Assembly: GCA_020249505.1 (NCBI GenBank)
Contig: JADCFN010000011.1
Span: forward strand, 32,065-96,064
From: Roseomonas sp.
GTDB taxonomy: Bacteria > Pseudomonadota > Alphaproteobacteria > Acetobacterales > Acetobacteraceae
DNA: 64,000 nucleotides
Direction of reading: 5' to 3'
The position numbers and the translations under genes were made by a program. The notes beneath the pieces are model-generated. The model was given only the letters and a program-made list of their open reading frames with translations, did not search any database and was not told the DNA's origin. This document shows positions 1 to 8,980 of this stretch, one piece after another. Position 1 is the first letter of the stretch. Each line of letters starts with the position of its first letter.

Positions 1-672
1 CAGGATACGTTGGCCAAGCCGTTCGGTTTCCACGCGCAGATTAGGCCGCTTCAAGGCAGGGCGCAGATAAGCCACAGCCGGGCTCCAGCGCCGCCCGCGA
101 TGTACATTCAATTGATTGGGCGCAACACCTTCATACCAATCGCCATTATTGTCGCGGTTGCGTGTAAATCCCAACTTCACGCAGGCCTCCACAAAGGCGC
201 GGCAACCGGGCGAGGGTTCCGGCACCTCGGCAATCTGCATCGGGCCATCCTTGCCGCGATATTCGCTCTCAGGCCCCGCGAAGCTTTCCAGCCGCTTGAA
301 GTAAGGCAGGCAGTCTTCATAAGACCAGCCGCGCGCGCCGGATTGCGACCAGCGATCATAATCGCGCGGGCTGCCGCGCAGAAACACCAGACCATTGACG
401 CTGCCGGAGCCGCCAATCACGCGCCCGCGCGGCCAATAGACGCTGCGCCCGCCAAGCTCCCCTTCCGCTTCGGTCTGGTAGTTCCAATCGAATTTCTTCG
501 TCACATAAAGCCGCGCAAAGCCCATGGGGATATGGATCCAGGGGTTGCGGTCCCAGGGGCCGGCTTCCAGCATGGTGACACTCGTGCCCGGGTCTTCAGA
601 AAGCCGCGTCGCCAGCACACAGCCGGCCGAGCCCCCACCCAGAATGACATAATCCGATTCGTGCTGAGCCAT
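1..672 (-). CDS. GMC-family FAD oxidoreductase, 3' part outside window
   Basis: First 224 codons of a glucose-methanol-choline flavoprotein; the catalytic C-terminus lies beyond the left edge. The N-terminus shows the FAD-binding GGGSAG motif at residues 12-17 followed by LSEDPG, and the GMC signature WPRGRVIGGSGSVNG at about 80-94. Family members oxidise primary alcohols or choline-like compounds with FAD in the cytoplasm; the substrate here is unknown. The ATG at 672 is the only start in front of the Rossmann motif. The gene is divergent from tspO, with about 80 bases between. It resembles the two other GMC genes in the window (7322 and 50365) over the same motifs, so it is one of at least three paralogues. 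Confidence 0.9.
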   Translation of the reverse strand, partial: MAQHESDYVILGGGSAGCVLATRLSEDPGTSVTMLEAGPWDRNPWIHIPMGFARLYVTKKFDWNYQTEAEGELGGRSVYWPRGRVIGGSGSVNGLVFLRGSPRDYDRWSQSGARGWSYEDCLPYFKRLESFAGPESEYRGKDGPMQIAEVPEPSPGCRAFVEACVKLGFTRNRDNNGDWYEGVAPNQLNVHRGRRWSPAVAYLRPALKRPNLRVETERLGQRIL

Positions 673-751
673 GGCGGCCTTCCCCCTTTGCTTCTGGGGC
701 CAGCATGCCACTACCCCTCGGCAAGCCGCAATCTTGGTCTATATGAGGGGA

Positions 752-1231
752 ATGGAACTTTCCTCGATTTACGGATTTTTGGGCTTTTTGGGTGCCAGCG
801 TCGCGGCGGCCATGTCGGGCGCCGTCTTCACCCCCGGCCCCTGGTATGACGCGCTGACCAAACCGCGCTGGTGCCCGCCCAATTGGCTGTTTGCGCCGGC
901 CTGGGGGGTGCTGTTCCTGATGATCGCCATTGCCGGCTGGCTGATCTGGGAAGCCGTGGGCTTCGCCGGCGGCGCGCTGGCGCTTGGGCTTTATGCGCTG
1001 CAATTGGTGCTGAATGCCGCCTGGTCCGGCATATTTTTTGGTATGCGGCGGATGGATTTGGCCTTTGCCGAGCTTTGCCTGCTTTGGCTTTCCATCCTGG
1101 CCTGCATCATCGTCTTTTGGCCGATTGATGTCCGCGCGGCATTGCTGATGGTGCCCTATCTGGCCTGGGTGAGCTTTGCCGGGGCGCTCAATTTCGCCAT
1201 GTGGCGCCTGAATCCGGGCTTGCCGCGCTGA
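752..1231 (+). CDS. tspO: TspO/MBR family membrane protein
   Basis: Small five-helix membrane protein (159 aa) of the tryptophan-rich sensory protein / peripheral benzodiazepine receptor family. Seen: the TspO hallmark KPRWCPPNWLFAPAW near residues 34-48 and the conserved LNAAWSGIFFGMRR segment, with hydrophobic helices throughout. Family members bind tetrapyrroles and cholesterol-like ligands; in Rhodobacter TspO tunes photosynthesis gene expression in response to oxygen. The Met at 752 aligns with the usual family N-terminus, but an in-frame ATG at 743 is also possible because the AGGGG just upstream lies very close to 752. It stands alone between a divergent GMC gene and a downstream binding-protein gene. 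Confidence 0.9.
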   Translation: MELSSIYGFLGFLGASVAAAMSGAVFTPGPWYDALTKPRWCPPNWLFAPAWGVLFLMIAIAGWLIWEAVGFAGGALALGLYALQLVLNAAWSGIFFGMRRMDLAFAELCLLWLSILACIIVFWPIDVRAALLMVPYLAWVSFAGALNFAMWRLNPGLPR

Positions 1232-1290
1232 CCATTGCGCCAGGGCGCCGAAGGCGGTGAGATAGGGCGAATAACGCCGGAGCCCACACC

Positions 1291-2793
1291 GTGATCCGCC
1301 TTTTCGCCCTTGCCCTTGTTGGGCTGCTCGCCCTGCCTGCTGGCGCGCAGCATTTGCGCATTGGCATCGCCTCAGACCCCGATGTGCTGGACCCCACACT
1401 CTCGCGCAGCGTGGCTGCGCGGCAGATTTTTGCCGCCATGTGCGACAAGCTGGTGGATATTGATGAAAAGCTGAACATCGTACCGCAGCTGGCAACTGCC
1501 TGGCGCTGGGAAGATCAGGGCCGCGCGCTGGTGCTGACGCTCAGGCCCGGAGTGCGCTTTCATGATGGCGCGCCGCTGGATGGCGAAGCGGCGGCGATTG
1601 GGCTGCGCCGGCACATCGAAACCGCGGCATCCACACGCAAGGCGGAATTGGGCCCGGTGCGCGAAGTGGCGGCGACCGGCCCGATGGAGGTCACCATCCG
1701 GCTATCCGAGCCCTTCGCGCCCTTGCTGGCGGCGCTGACAGATCGTGCGGGCATGTTGGTTTCACCGCGTCAGGCGCAGGTGCTGGGTGCGGATTTTCAG
1801 CGCGAACCCGCCTGCGCCGGCCCGTTTCGCCTCACGCGCCGTGTGGCGCAGGACAGGATCGAGCTTGAGCGCTTCAATGAATATTGGAACGCCGCTGCCA
1901 TTCATGCGCAGCGCGTGACCTATCGCCCGATCACCGATGCCACGATCCGCATGGCGAATTTGCGTGCCGGCGCCTTGGATGTGGTGGAACGCATCAGCCC
2001 ATCAGATGTGGCTGATATTCGCGGCGATCGACGCACGCGGTTGGTGGAAGCGCCATCGCTGGCGTCTTTTTACATCGCGATCAATGTTGCGCATGGGCCG
2101 GCGGCGAATACGCCCTTGGGGCGGGATGCGCGGGTGCGCGAAGCCCTGGAACGCGCCATAGATCGGCAGGCGCTGGTGAATGTTGCGTTTGAGGGGCTTT
2201 GGCTTCCCGGCAATCAATCCGTGCCCCCGGGCCATGCCTTTTATGCCAATAGCCAGCCAATCCCGCCACGTGATGTGGCGCGGGCACGCGCGGCTCTGCG
2301 CGAAGCCGGGCATGATCGCGTGCGGATGAAGTTATCCGTTCCGAACACCACGGATTACCTGCAAGCATCAGAAGTGATCCAGGCCATGGCACGCGAAGCC
2401 GGGATAGATATCGAATTGCAGGTGATCGAAACGGCGACGCTGCTGCGCCAATGGACGGCCGGTGAGTTTGAAGCACTGATCATCCAATGGTCAGGCCGCG
2501 TTGATCTGGACCAGAACCTGTATAACTTCAACGCTTGCGGCCAGGCGCTGAATGGTGGGCGCTATTGTAACCCGGCACTTGATACGCTGCTGAATACGGC
2601 GCGGCAGAATGTTGATCCGGCAGCGCGCGCCGCAGCTTATGAGGCAGCGGCCAGGATTTATCTGGCGGATCGGCCTTATATCTATCTGTGGCACTCGCGC
2701 GTCTTGCATGGTGTGGGCGCCGCGATACAAGGTTTGCAACCGGTGCCCGATGGCATCATCCGTATTCAGGGCCTGACAGGCGCAAGGGGATAG
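1291..2793 (+). CDS. ABC transporter substrate-binding protein, family 5 (peptide/nickel type)
   Basis: 500 aa periplasmic receptor of the DppA/OppA class. A signal peptide is clear (hydrophobic core LFALALVGLLALPAGAQ, likely cleaved near residue 20). The mature start, IGIASDPDVLDPTLSRS, is typical of SBP_bac_5 proteins, as is the C-terminal AYEAAARIYLADRPYIYLWH. Such receptors bind oligopeptides, opines, glutathione or similar solutes. The start is GTG at 1291; no other start precedes the signal peptide. No permease or ATPase genes lie beside it, so it must share a transporter encoded elsewhere or use a non-standard partner. Four bases separate it from the following quinone-reductase-like gene, suggesting co-transcription. 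Confidence 0.9.
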   Translation: MIRLFALALVGLLALPAGAQHLRIGIASDPDVLDPTLSRSVAARQIFAAMCDKLVDIDEKLNIVPQLATAWRWEDQGRALVLTLRPGVRFHDGAPLDGEAAAIGLRRHIETAASTRKAELGPVREVAATGPMEVTIRLSEPFAPLLAALTDRAGMLVSPRQAQVLGADFQREPACAGPFRLTRRVAQDRIELERFNEYWNAAAIHAQRVTYRPITDATIRMANLRAGALDVVERISPSDVADIRGDRRTRLVEAPSLASFYIAINVAHGPAANTPLGRDARVREALERAIDRQALVNVAFEGLWLPGNQSVPPGHAFYANSQPIPPRDVARARAALREAGHDRVRMKLSVPNTTDYLQASEVIQAMAREAGIDIELQVIETATLLRQWTAGEFEALIIQWSGRVDLDQNLYNFNACGQALNGGRYCNPALDTLLNTARQNVDPAARAAAYEAAARIYLADRPYIYLWHSRVLHGVGAAIQGLQPVPDGIIRIQGLTGARG

Positions 2794-2797
2794 TAGC

Positions 2798-3781
2798 ATG
2801 ACCGAAACCATGAAGGCGGCGGTAGTTACGGCCGAAGGCGTGAGGGTGCAGCAAGCGCCGCGTCCCGTACCAGGGCCAGAACAAGTGCTGGTGCGGGTGC
2901 GCGCCGCGGGTCTCAATCGCGCTGATCTTGGCGTTGCGGCTGGGCATGCGCATGGCCGCATGGGGGGTGCCGGCACCATTCTGGGGTTGGAATTTGCCGG
3001 TGAGGTTGCCGCAGTGGGCGCCGGCGTTTCCGGCATCAAGCCCGGTGATCGCGTGATGTGCGCGGGTTCCGGCGGCTATGCGGAATATGCCATTGCCGAT
3101 ATGGGCCGCGTGCAGCCGGTGCCGGATCGGAACATGTCCTGGGAAGAAGCCGTGACTTTGCCGGTAGCACTTTCCACCATGCATGATGCGCTGATTTCCA
3201 ATGGGCGTCTGGCCAAGGGCGAAGCGGTGCTGATCCTGGGCGCTTCCAGCGGCGTTGGGCTGATGGGCATGCAGATTGCGAGATATATGGGCGCGGGGCT
3301 TGTGATAGGCACCTCCACCAATGCCGAACGGCGGGCGCGGTTGAAGGAATTTGGCGCGGATCATGCGGTGAACACCAATGATGCGGATTGGGCCGATCAG
3401 GTGCTGGCGCTGACCGAAGGGCGCGGTGTGCAGCTGGTGATTGATCAGGTCTCGGGCGGCACCATCAATGCCGCCATGCGCGCCACCGCCATTCTGGGCC
3501 GCATTGTGAATGTCGGGCGGCTTGGCGGGGCGCATGGCGATTTCGATTTTGATCTGCACGCCACGCGCCGCATTGCCTATACCGGTGTGACGCATCGCAC
3601 GCGCAGTGTCGCGGAGATTCGCGAAGAGGAACGCGTGGCAAGGCGGGATTTGCGTAAGGGTGTGGATGAAGGCGTGTTTCATTTGCCGATTGACCGCGTC
3701 TTTGCGCTTGATGAAGCGGTTGAAGCGCTCGCGCATATGAAGGCCAATGCGCATCTTGGCAAAATCATCCTGAAAACCTGA
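2798..3781 (+). CDS. zinc-independent quinone oxidoreductase (MDR superfamily)
   Basis: 327 aa medium-chain dehydrogenase/reductase, QOR type. A GroES-like N-terminal domain contains AAGLNRADL and GLEFAGEVAAVG. The NAD(P)-binding Rossmann segment GASSGVGLMGMQIA falls at about 148-161. The cysteine and glutamate zinc ligands of alcohol dehydrogenases are not seen, which fits NADPH:quinone or enone reductases. AAGGGGA lies about seven bases before the ATG at 2798. It is the middle gene of an apparent operon between the family 5 binding protein and a D-aminoacylase-like hydrolase, so it may reduce an intermediate of the imported compound; this is inferred from position only. Confidence 0.88.
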   Translation: MTETMKAAVVTAEGVRVQQAPRPVPGPEQVLVRVRAAGLNRADLGVAAGHAHGRMGGAGTILGLEFAGEVAAVGAGVSGIKPGDRVMCAGSGGYAEYAIADMGRVQPVPDRNMSWEEAVTLPVALSTMHDALISNGRLAKGEAVLILGASSGVGLMGMQIARYMGAGLVIGTSTNAERRARLKEFGADHAVNTNDADWADQVLALTEGRGVQLVIDQVSGGTINAAMRATAILGRIVNVGRLGGAHGDFDFDLHATRRIAYTGVTHRTRSVAEIREEERVARRDLRKGVDEGVFHLPIDRVFALDEAVEALAHMKANAHLGKIILKT

Positions 3782-3792
3782 AGGAAACCCCC

Positions 3793-5505
3793 ATGGCACG
3801 CGACGCAAGCCTGATCATTCGTGGTGGTACGCTGGTGGATGGCACCGGCGCGCCGCCTTATGAGGCCGATATCGCCATTGGCGATGGGCGTATTCTGGAA
3901 ATCGGCAAAATCTCGGCCCGCGCGCCAGAGGAGATTGACGCAAAAGGGCTGATCGTCACGCCTGGCTTCGTGGATATCCATACCCACTACGATGCCCAAG
4001 CGACTTGGAGCAGCCGCCTGCTGTCTTCATCCATCAATGGCGTTACCACGGCGCTGCTCGGCAATTGCGGCGTGGGTTTCGCGCCCTGCCGGCCGGACCG
4101 GCGCGACATGCTGGTGAAGCTGATGGAGGGTGTGGAGGATTTGCCGGAGGTTGTGCTAACCGAAGGCCTGCCCTGGAATTGGGAAAGCTTCCCCGAATAC
4201 ATGGATGCGCTTGATGCGCGCCCCTATGACATGGATGTCGCCGCCATGGTCACGCATGCGCCCCTGCGCGTGCATGTGATGGGCGAAGCAGCCGAGGCGC
4301 ATGCGGTGGCCGCCCCTGAACAATGCGCTGAGATGGCGCGGCTTACCGCAGAAGGCTTGGCCGCCGGCGCACTCGGCTTTTCGACATCGCGCGCCATTGC
4401 GCATCGCACCTTGGATGGGCGGCATATCCCCACGCTTGGCACGCCAGAAGCGGAGTTGGAGACCATCGCGCGCGCCATTCGTGCGCAAGGTTCAGGCTGG
4501 ATGCAGGTGATTTCGGATTTTGACGATCCGGAAGATGAATTCGCACGCCTGCAACGCATTGCGGCAGCTTCGGGCCGGCCGATGACATTCTCGCTCTTGC
4601 AACGGGAATCCAAGCCGGGGCTATGGCGCTGGCTGCTCGACAAAGTGGAAGCGGCGCATGAGGCCGGTGTGCCCATGTATGGCCAGGTGATGGGCCGGCC
4701 CGTTGGCTTGATGTTTGGCTTTGAACTTTCGCAGCACCCCTTCCTGATGCGTGCTTCCTATCAGGCGATTGCGCATCTACCCTTCGAACAGCGTATCGCT
4801 GCGCTGCGTGATCCGGAGTTGCGCGCGCGCATCATTGCGGAGCCGACCGAAGACCCTGCGCTGCGTGTGCGGCTGAATAATTGGGAAAAGATCTTTGCCC
4901 TGGGCGATCCCCCGGATTATGAGCCTCCGCCGGAAAAATCAGTGGCCGCCATGGCCGCCGCGCGCGGTGTGGACCCGGCGGCGCTTTGCTATGACTTGAT
5001 GATGGAACAGGATGGCCACGCCATTCTGAACCGGCCCATTCTGAACTATGCGGATGGAGATTTGACTGCCATTCGCAATATGGTGACGCATCCACACACG
5101 CTGATGGGGCTTGGCGATGGTGGCGCGCATGTTGGTTATATCTGCGATGCATCCTGCATGACGCATATGCTGGTGCATTGGGCGCGCGATCGTGCGCGCG
5201 GGCCGCGCCTGCCGCTGGAATTCGTGGTGAAGCGCATTTCGCGCGACAATGCCCATGCGCTCGGCCTCAAGGATCGCGGCGTGCTGGCACCAGGCAAGAA
5301 GGCCGATATCAATGTGATTGATTTCGGCCGGCTGGGGCTGGAGATGCCGAAAATGCATTGCGATCTGCCCGCCGGCGGCAAGCGCCTGATCCAAAAAGCC
5401 CAGGGCTATGTCGCGACCATTGTGGCCGGCACGCCTGTTTATCGCGAAGGTGAGGCAACCGATGCGCTGCCTGGGCGTTTGGTGCGGGGCGCCAAGGCAG
5501 CGTGA
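3793..5505 (+). CDS. amidohydrolase family 3, N-acyl-D-amino acid deacylase type
   Basis: 570 aa metal-dependent hydrolase. The metal-binding strand reads PGFVDIHTHYDAQ, with HTH at residues 63-65; GNCGVGFAP and the late GDGGAHVGYICDAS block are typical of the N-acyl-D-amino-acid deacylase / amidohydrolase 3 group. Known members hydrolyse N-acyl-D-amino acids or related cyclic amides in the cytoplasm using zinc. It follows the quinone reductase gene by 11 bases (AAGGAAA precedes the ATG). Together with the upstream family 5 receptor it may process an imported acylated amino acid or peptide. Length is somewhat above the classical D-aminoacylase (about 480-500 aa) but usual for this subgroup. 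Confidence 0.87.
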   Translation: MARDASLIIRGGTLVDGTGAPPYEADIAIGDGRILEIGKISARAPEEIDAKGLIVTPGFVDIHTHYDAQATWSSRLLSSSINGVTTALLGNCGVGFAPCRPDRRDMLVKLMEGVEDLPEVVLTEGLPWNWESFPEYMDALDARPYDMDVAAMVTHAPLRVHVMGEAAEAHAVAAPEQCAEMARLTAEGLAAGALGFSTSRAIAHRTLDGRHIPTLGTPEAELETIARAIRAQGSGWMQVISDFDDPEDEFARLQRIAAASGRPMTFSLLQRESKPGLWRWLLDKVEAAHEAGVPMYGQVMGRPVGLMFGFELSQHPFLMRASYQAIAHLPFEQRIAALRDPELRARIIAEPTEDPALRVRLNNWEKIFALGDPPDYEPPPEKSVAAMAAARGVDPAALCYDLMMEQDGHAILNRPILNYADGDLTAIRNMVTHPHTLMGLGDGGAHVGYICDASCMTHMLVHWARDRARGPRLPLEFVVKRISRDNAHALGLKDRGVLAPGKKADINVIDFGRLGLEMPKMHCDLPAGGKRLIQKAQGYVATIVAGTPVYREGEATDALPGRLVRGAKAA

Positions 5506-5509
5506 CGGC

Positions 5510-6358
5510 TTAGCCCACCGCTGCCGGCAGGCCCGCCCAGATTTCGTCAAGGCTGAGCGGGCGCGCCATCAGGCCCTGATCGGCGCACCAGCGTGATGCC
5601 AGTTCCAACGCTGGGTTCAGCACCGCGCGGCTACGCGGTGCCGTGCCGGCAGCGTTGAATTGGCGCAGCACTTCAGCCACCAGCGCAGCATCACGCGCAT
5701 AAGCGCCCTTCATCACCACAAGATGGTTCACGGGCTTGAAGCCGTAGCGCGCCAGAAAGGCTGCACCCGCTGCTGCGGGGTCTGGGAAGACCGTGCGCAC
5801 ATCATCACCGCCAGGCAATTCGAAACCCATAATGGCAGCATCAAGCGCGCCGCTTGCGAACATGCCATTCAGGGTTTCGCTGGCGCTGGCACGCTGTACC
5901 CAGGGTGGGTCGCGGAAGCTTGGTTCATGCGCGTCTTCAAACGTCACCCAGCGCATCGCATCCGCACGCAGCCCAAAGCTTTCCTGCAAGACGCCCCTGA
6001 TCCACATGCCGGTGGTTTGGCTATAGGCGCGCACACCAATGCGCTTGCCGACCAAATCGGCGGGGGTTTCAATCCCCCTCCCCGCGCGGCAGAACATCGC
6101 CGTTTCCTGAAAGCGTTCCGCCACCACCAGCGGCAGCAGCACCAAATCGCGCCCGGCGGCTTTCGCCATCAGAAAGGTCGCAATCGCCATTTCGCTGATG
6201 TCAAAACGCCCTTCGCGCACCATGGGCGCGAATGCCTTGCTGATGGGCTTCACCACCTGCATCGCTAGGCTAAGGGTTGCGCTTGCGGTCTCTCCGCGAT
6301 GCAGCGCCATTGTATGCGGGTAATCATCCACGCAAATGGAAAGTATGGCGGCATTCAT
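5510..6358 (-). CDS. periplasmic-binding-protein-fold protein, 4,5-dihydroxyphthalate decarboxylase-like
   Basis: 282 aa type II PBP-fold protein without a recognisable signal peptide. The pattern FDISEMAIATFLMAKAAGRDLVLLP followed by GIETPADLVGKRIGVRAYSQTTGMW matches NMT1-like proteins and the family annotated as 4,5-dihydroxyphthalate decarboxylase (Pht5). Function could be aromatic acid decarboxylation or solute sensing; sequence alone does not decide. Its ATG overlaps the stop of the upstream alpha/beta hydrolase (ATGA), so the two are translationally coupled. It converges on the D-aminoacylase-like gene with only four bases between. Confidence 0.75.
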   Translation of the reverse strand: MNAAILSICVDDYPHTMALHRGETASATLSLAMQVVKPISKAFAPMVREGRFDISEMAIATFLMAKAAGRDLVLLPLVVAERFQETAMFCRAGRGIETPADLVGKRIGVRAYSQTTGMWIRGVLQESFGLRADAMRWVTFEDAHEPSFRDPPWVQRASASETLNGMFASGALDAAIMGFELPGGDDVRTVFPDPAAAGAAFLARYGFKPVNHLVVMKGAYARDAALVAEVLRQFNAAGTAPRSRAVLNPALELASRWCADQGLMARPLSLDEIWAGLPAAVG

Positions 6359-7203
6359 GCGCCAATCTCCTCAAAGAAAGCATCCACCAAGGCGTTGAAG
6401 GCGCTCGCGCGTTCGAAATGGCCGGAATGGCCAGCCTTATGCAGCACGGCATAACGCGCGCCTGGAATGGCACTCGCCATTGCACGCGCGGCGAAGGGCG
6501 GCAGCACAATATCTTCCTCACTTGGAATAAACAGCAGCGGGCATTGCGCAGCGGCGAAGGATTCCGGCGCGCGGTTGCGCCCTGCCTGCAGCCGCGCGCG
6601 CACCGCTTCACGATCAAAGCCCTGGGTCAGGCCATAGACGTGGTTATAGAGGTGATAAAGCGCTGGCTGTTCCGCTGCCATGCGTGCGCCCGCCGCCGGG
6701 TTGATATTGCGCTTGAGGCCCGCTTCACGCGCCGCCGCGCTTTCGTCCTGCCAGGTTTTCAGGCGTGATCGCTCGGGTTCGCGCATCTGGCGCGGGTCGA
6801 GTGTGCCGGTGGTGGCACCCAGCACCAACGCCTTCACGCGCCCGGGACGCAGCAGCGCATATTCAACGCCGGTCCAGCCACCCATGGATTGGCAAATGAT
6901 GCGAATATCGCCCAAGCCAAGCTCATCCACCAAGGCTGCCAGATCGGCGGGATAGGCAGCGGCATCAGGCCCTTCCGCCGGCGCGGTGGAAGGGAAAAAA
7001 CCGCGATGGGAAAAGGCAACACATGTATAGCGCGGCGCGAAATGCGCGACCTGCTGCCACCAGGACATGAGATTCCCACCAAGCCCATGCGCGAAGACAA
7101 TGGCGGGGCCTTGGCCCGTGACTTCATAGCGAATGCGCGCATCGGGGCGTTCGATCCAGCCGGCGCGGCGCGGCGGGGCGGTGAAATCTGCTGGGCTGGT
7201 CAT
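6355..7203 (-). CDS. alpha/beta hydrolase
   Basis: 282 aa alpha/beta-hydrolase-fold enzyme. Visible elements are the oxyanion-hole region FAHGLGGN at about 37-44, the nucleophile elbow CQSMGG with Ser106, an acid in SEEDIVLPP, and the catalytic His in HKAGHSGHFE near the C-terminus. The likely activity is ester, lactone or C-C bond hydrolysis, as in 3-oxoadipate enol-lactonase or meta-cleavage product hydrolases; the substrate is not determined. It is first of a two-gene unit with the PBP-fold protein and is divergent from the GMC gene at 7322, leaving an intergenic region of 118 bases for both promoters. Confidence 0.88.
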   Translation of the reverse strand: MTSPADFTAPPRRAGWIERPDARIRYEVTGQGPAIVFAHGLGGNLMSWWQQVAHFAPRYTCVAFSHRGFFPSTAPAEGPDAAAYPADLAALVDELGLGDIRIICQSMGGWTGVEYALLRPGRVKALVLGATTGTLDPRQMREPERSRLKTWQDESAAAREAGLKRNINPAAGARMAAEQPALYHLYNHVYGLTQGFDREAVRARLQAGRNRAPESFAAAQCPLLFIPSEEDIVLPPFAARAMASAIPGARYAVLHKAGHSGHFERASAFNALVDAFFEEIGA

Positions 7204-7321
7204 GCGGGTCTGCTCCCCAAGGCTTCCCCGGCATCATGGGCCAAAATGAACGGCCTGTCTTGGGCTGGCGCGGCGGCCAAAGCTTGCTAGGATTCGTCCC
7301 GAAAAGCATGAGGAAGCAACC

Positions 7322-8962
7322 ATGGCGCAAGCGGATGCCGATACCTTCGATTACGTGATTGTGGGTGCCGGGGCGGCGGGGTCTATCCTTGCCGCGCGGC
7401 TGACGGAAGACCCGGAAACCACCGTCTGCGTGCTGGAAGCGGGCCCGCCCGATACCAACCCCTTCATTCATATTCCTGCTGGCTTCATCAAGGCTTTGGT
7501 GAACCCCGACATCACCTGGCAATTCAGCACCGAGCCCACGGAAAACACCGCCGGGCGACGCGTGAAAACCGTGCAGGGACGCACGCTGGGTGGCGGTTCT
7601 TCGATCAATGGCATGATCTATAATCGCGGCCAGCCGGGGGATCAGGATAGCTGGGCGCAGCGCGGCAATCGCGGCTGGGGTTATGCGGATTGCCTGCCCT
7701 ATTACAAGCGGAGCGAAAAGCGCCTTGGCTTTGGTGAGGAACGCCGCGGACGTGATGGCGGTGTGCCGGTGACAGACATGGATTGGTTCAATCCCGTATC
7801 GGAAGCCTTCATCGCGGGCTGCGTTGCCGCCGGCATTCCGCGCAACCCAGATTACAATAACGGCAATCAGGCTGGCGTTGGCTATTTCCAACGCGCCATT
7901 CACCGTGGTCGGCGTATCTCGGCCGCGCGCGGCTTTCTGCATCCTGCCATGGCGCGCAAGACGCTTGATGTGCGCACTAATGCGCGTGCCTGCGCGATTA
8001 TTTTGGAAGGCAAGCGCGCGGTTGGCGTGCGCTATTTGAACCAGCGCGGCGGCGCAGCGCGCGAAGTGCGCGCGCGGCGGGAAGTGATCATCTCCGCCGG
8101 CACGGCGAATACCGCGCGGCTTTTGCAAGTTTCCGGCATTGGTCCGGGCTGGCTATTGCAAAAGCTTGGCGTGCCAGTGCTGCATGAATTGCGTGGTGTG
8201 GGTGAGAATTTCCGCGACCATTACGCAACGCGCGTTGTCATGCGCGCCAAGCCCGGTGTCACTACGCTGAATGAACTGGCGCGCGGCGTGAAGCTGGCGG
8301 GCCAAGTGGCGCGCTGGGCGATGGGGCGGCCTTCCATCCTCGCCACCGTGCCATCGCATGTCTATGTTTTCTGGAAATCCTTTGAAGGCTTGGATCAGCC
8401 CGATCTGCAATGCGTCTTCACGCCGGGGTCCTATGCTGAAGGCAAAGTCTATGTGCTGGATGATTATCCGGGCGTGACGGCCGGCGCTTGGCAGCATCGG
8501 CCGGAGAGCGTTGGCTGGGTGCGCGCGAAGACCGCCGATGTGTTTGATGATCCCGAAATCCAGCCGAATTATTTGTCTGATCCCATGGATCGGCGTGTAC
8601 ATCTGGGGGGCATTCGGCTGATCCGGCGCTTGCTCAATACGCCCGAACTCAGCCCCTTCCTGGAAGCGGAAACCCTGCCCGGCCCCCATATCGATTCCGA
8701 TGATGAGCTAATGGATTTCGCGAGGCGCAATGGTTCCACCACCTATCATTTGATCGGCACGGCACGCATGGGCCCCAATACAGACCCGACCGCGGTGGTG
8801 GATGATCGGCTGCGCGTGCATGGGCTGGAAGGCTTGCGCGTGGTGGATGCCTCCGTGATGCCGAACATGACCTCGGCCAATACCTACGCCACCACTATGA
8901 TGATCGCGGAAAAGGCATCGGATTTCATTCGCGGCCGTCCGCCCTTGGAGCCGATGTTGTAA
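7322..8962 (+). CDS. GMC-family FAD oxidoreductase
   Basis: 546 aa choline-dehydrogenase-like flavoenzyme, full length. FAD-binding GAGAAG at 15-20; GMC signature with [18 protein letters not shown] in the first quarter; the catalytic His lies in TYHLIGTARMG and the second active-site residue in SANTYATTM near the C-terminus, preceded by VVDASVMPNM. GAGGAAG precedes the ATG at a good distance. A class III CoA-transferase follows after 18 bases, suggesting that an alcohol is oxidised to an acid and then activated as a CoA thioester; that sequence is inferred. Confidence 0.92.
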   Translation: MAQADADTFDYVIVGAGAAGSILAARLTEDPETTVCVLEAGPPDTNPFIHIPAGFIKALVNPDITWQFSTEPTENTAGRRVKTVQGRTLGGGSSINGMIYNRGQPGDQDSWAQRGNRGWGYADCLPYYKRSEKRLGFGEERRGRDGGVPVTDMDWFNPVSEAFIAGCVAAGIPRNPDYNNGNQAGVGYFQRAIHRGRRISAARGFLHPAMARKTLDVRTNARACAIILEGKRAVGVRYLNQRGGAAREVRARREVIISAGTANTARLLQVSGIGPGWLLQKLGVPVLHELRGVGENFRDHYATRVVMRAKPGVTTLNELARGVKLAGQVARWAMGRPSILATVPSHVYVFWKSFEGLDQPDLQCVFTPGSYAEGKVYVLDDYPGVTAGAWQHRPESVGWVRAKTADVFDDPEIQPNYLSDPMDRRVHLGGIRLIRRLLNTPELSPFLEAETLPGPHIDSDDELMDFARRNGSTTYHLIGTARMGPNTDPTAVVDDRLRVHGLEGLRVVDASVMPNMTSANTYATTMMIAEKASDFIRGRPPLEPML

Positions 8963-8980
8963 AATCGGGAGGAAATAACA

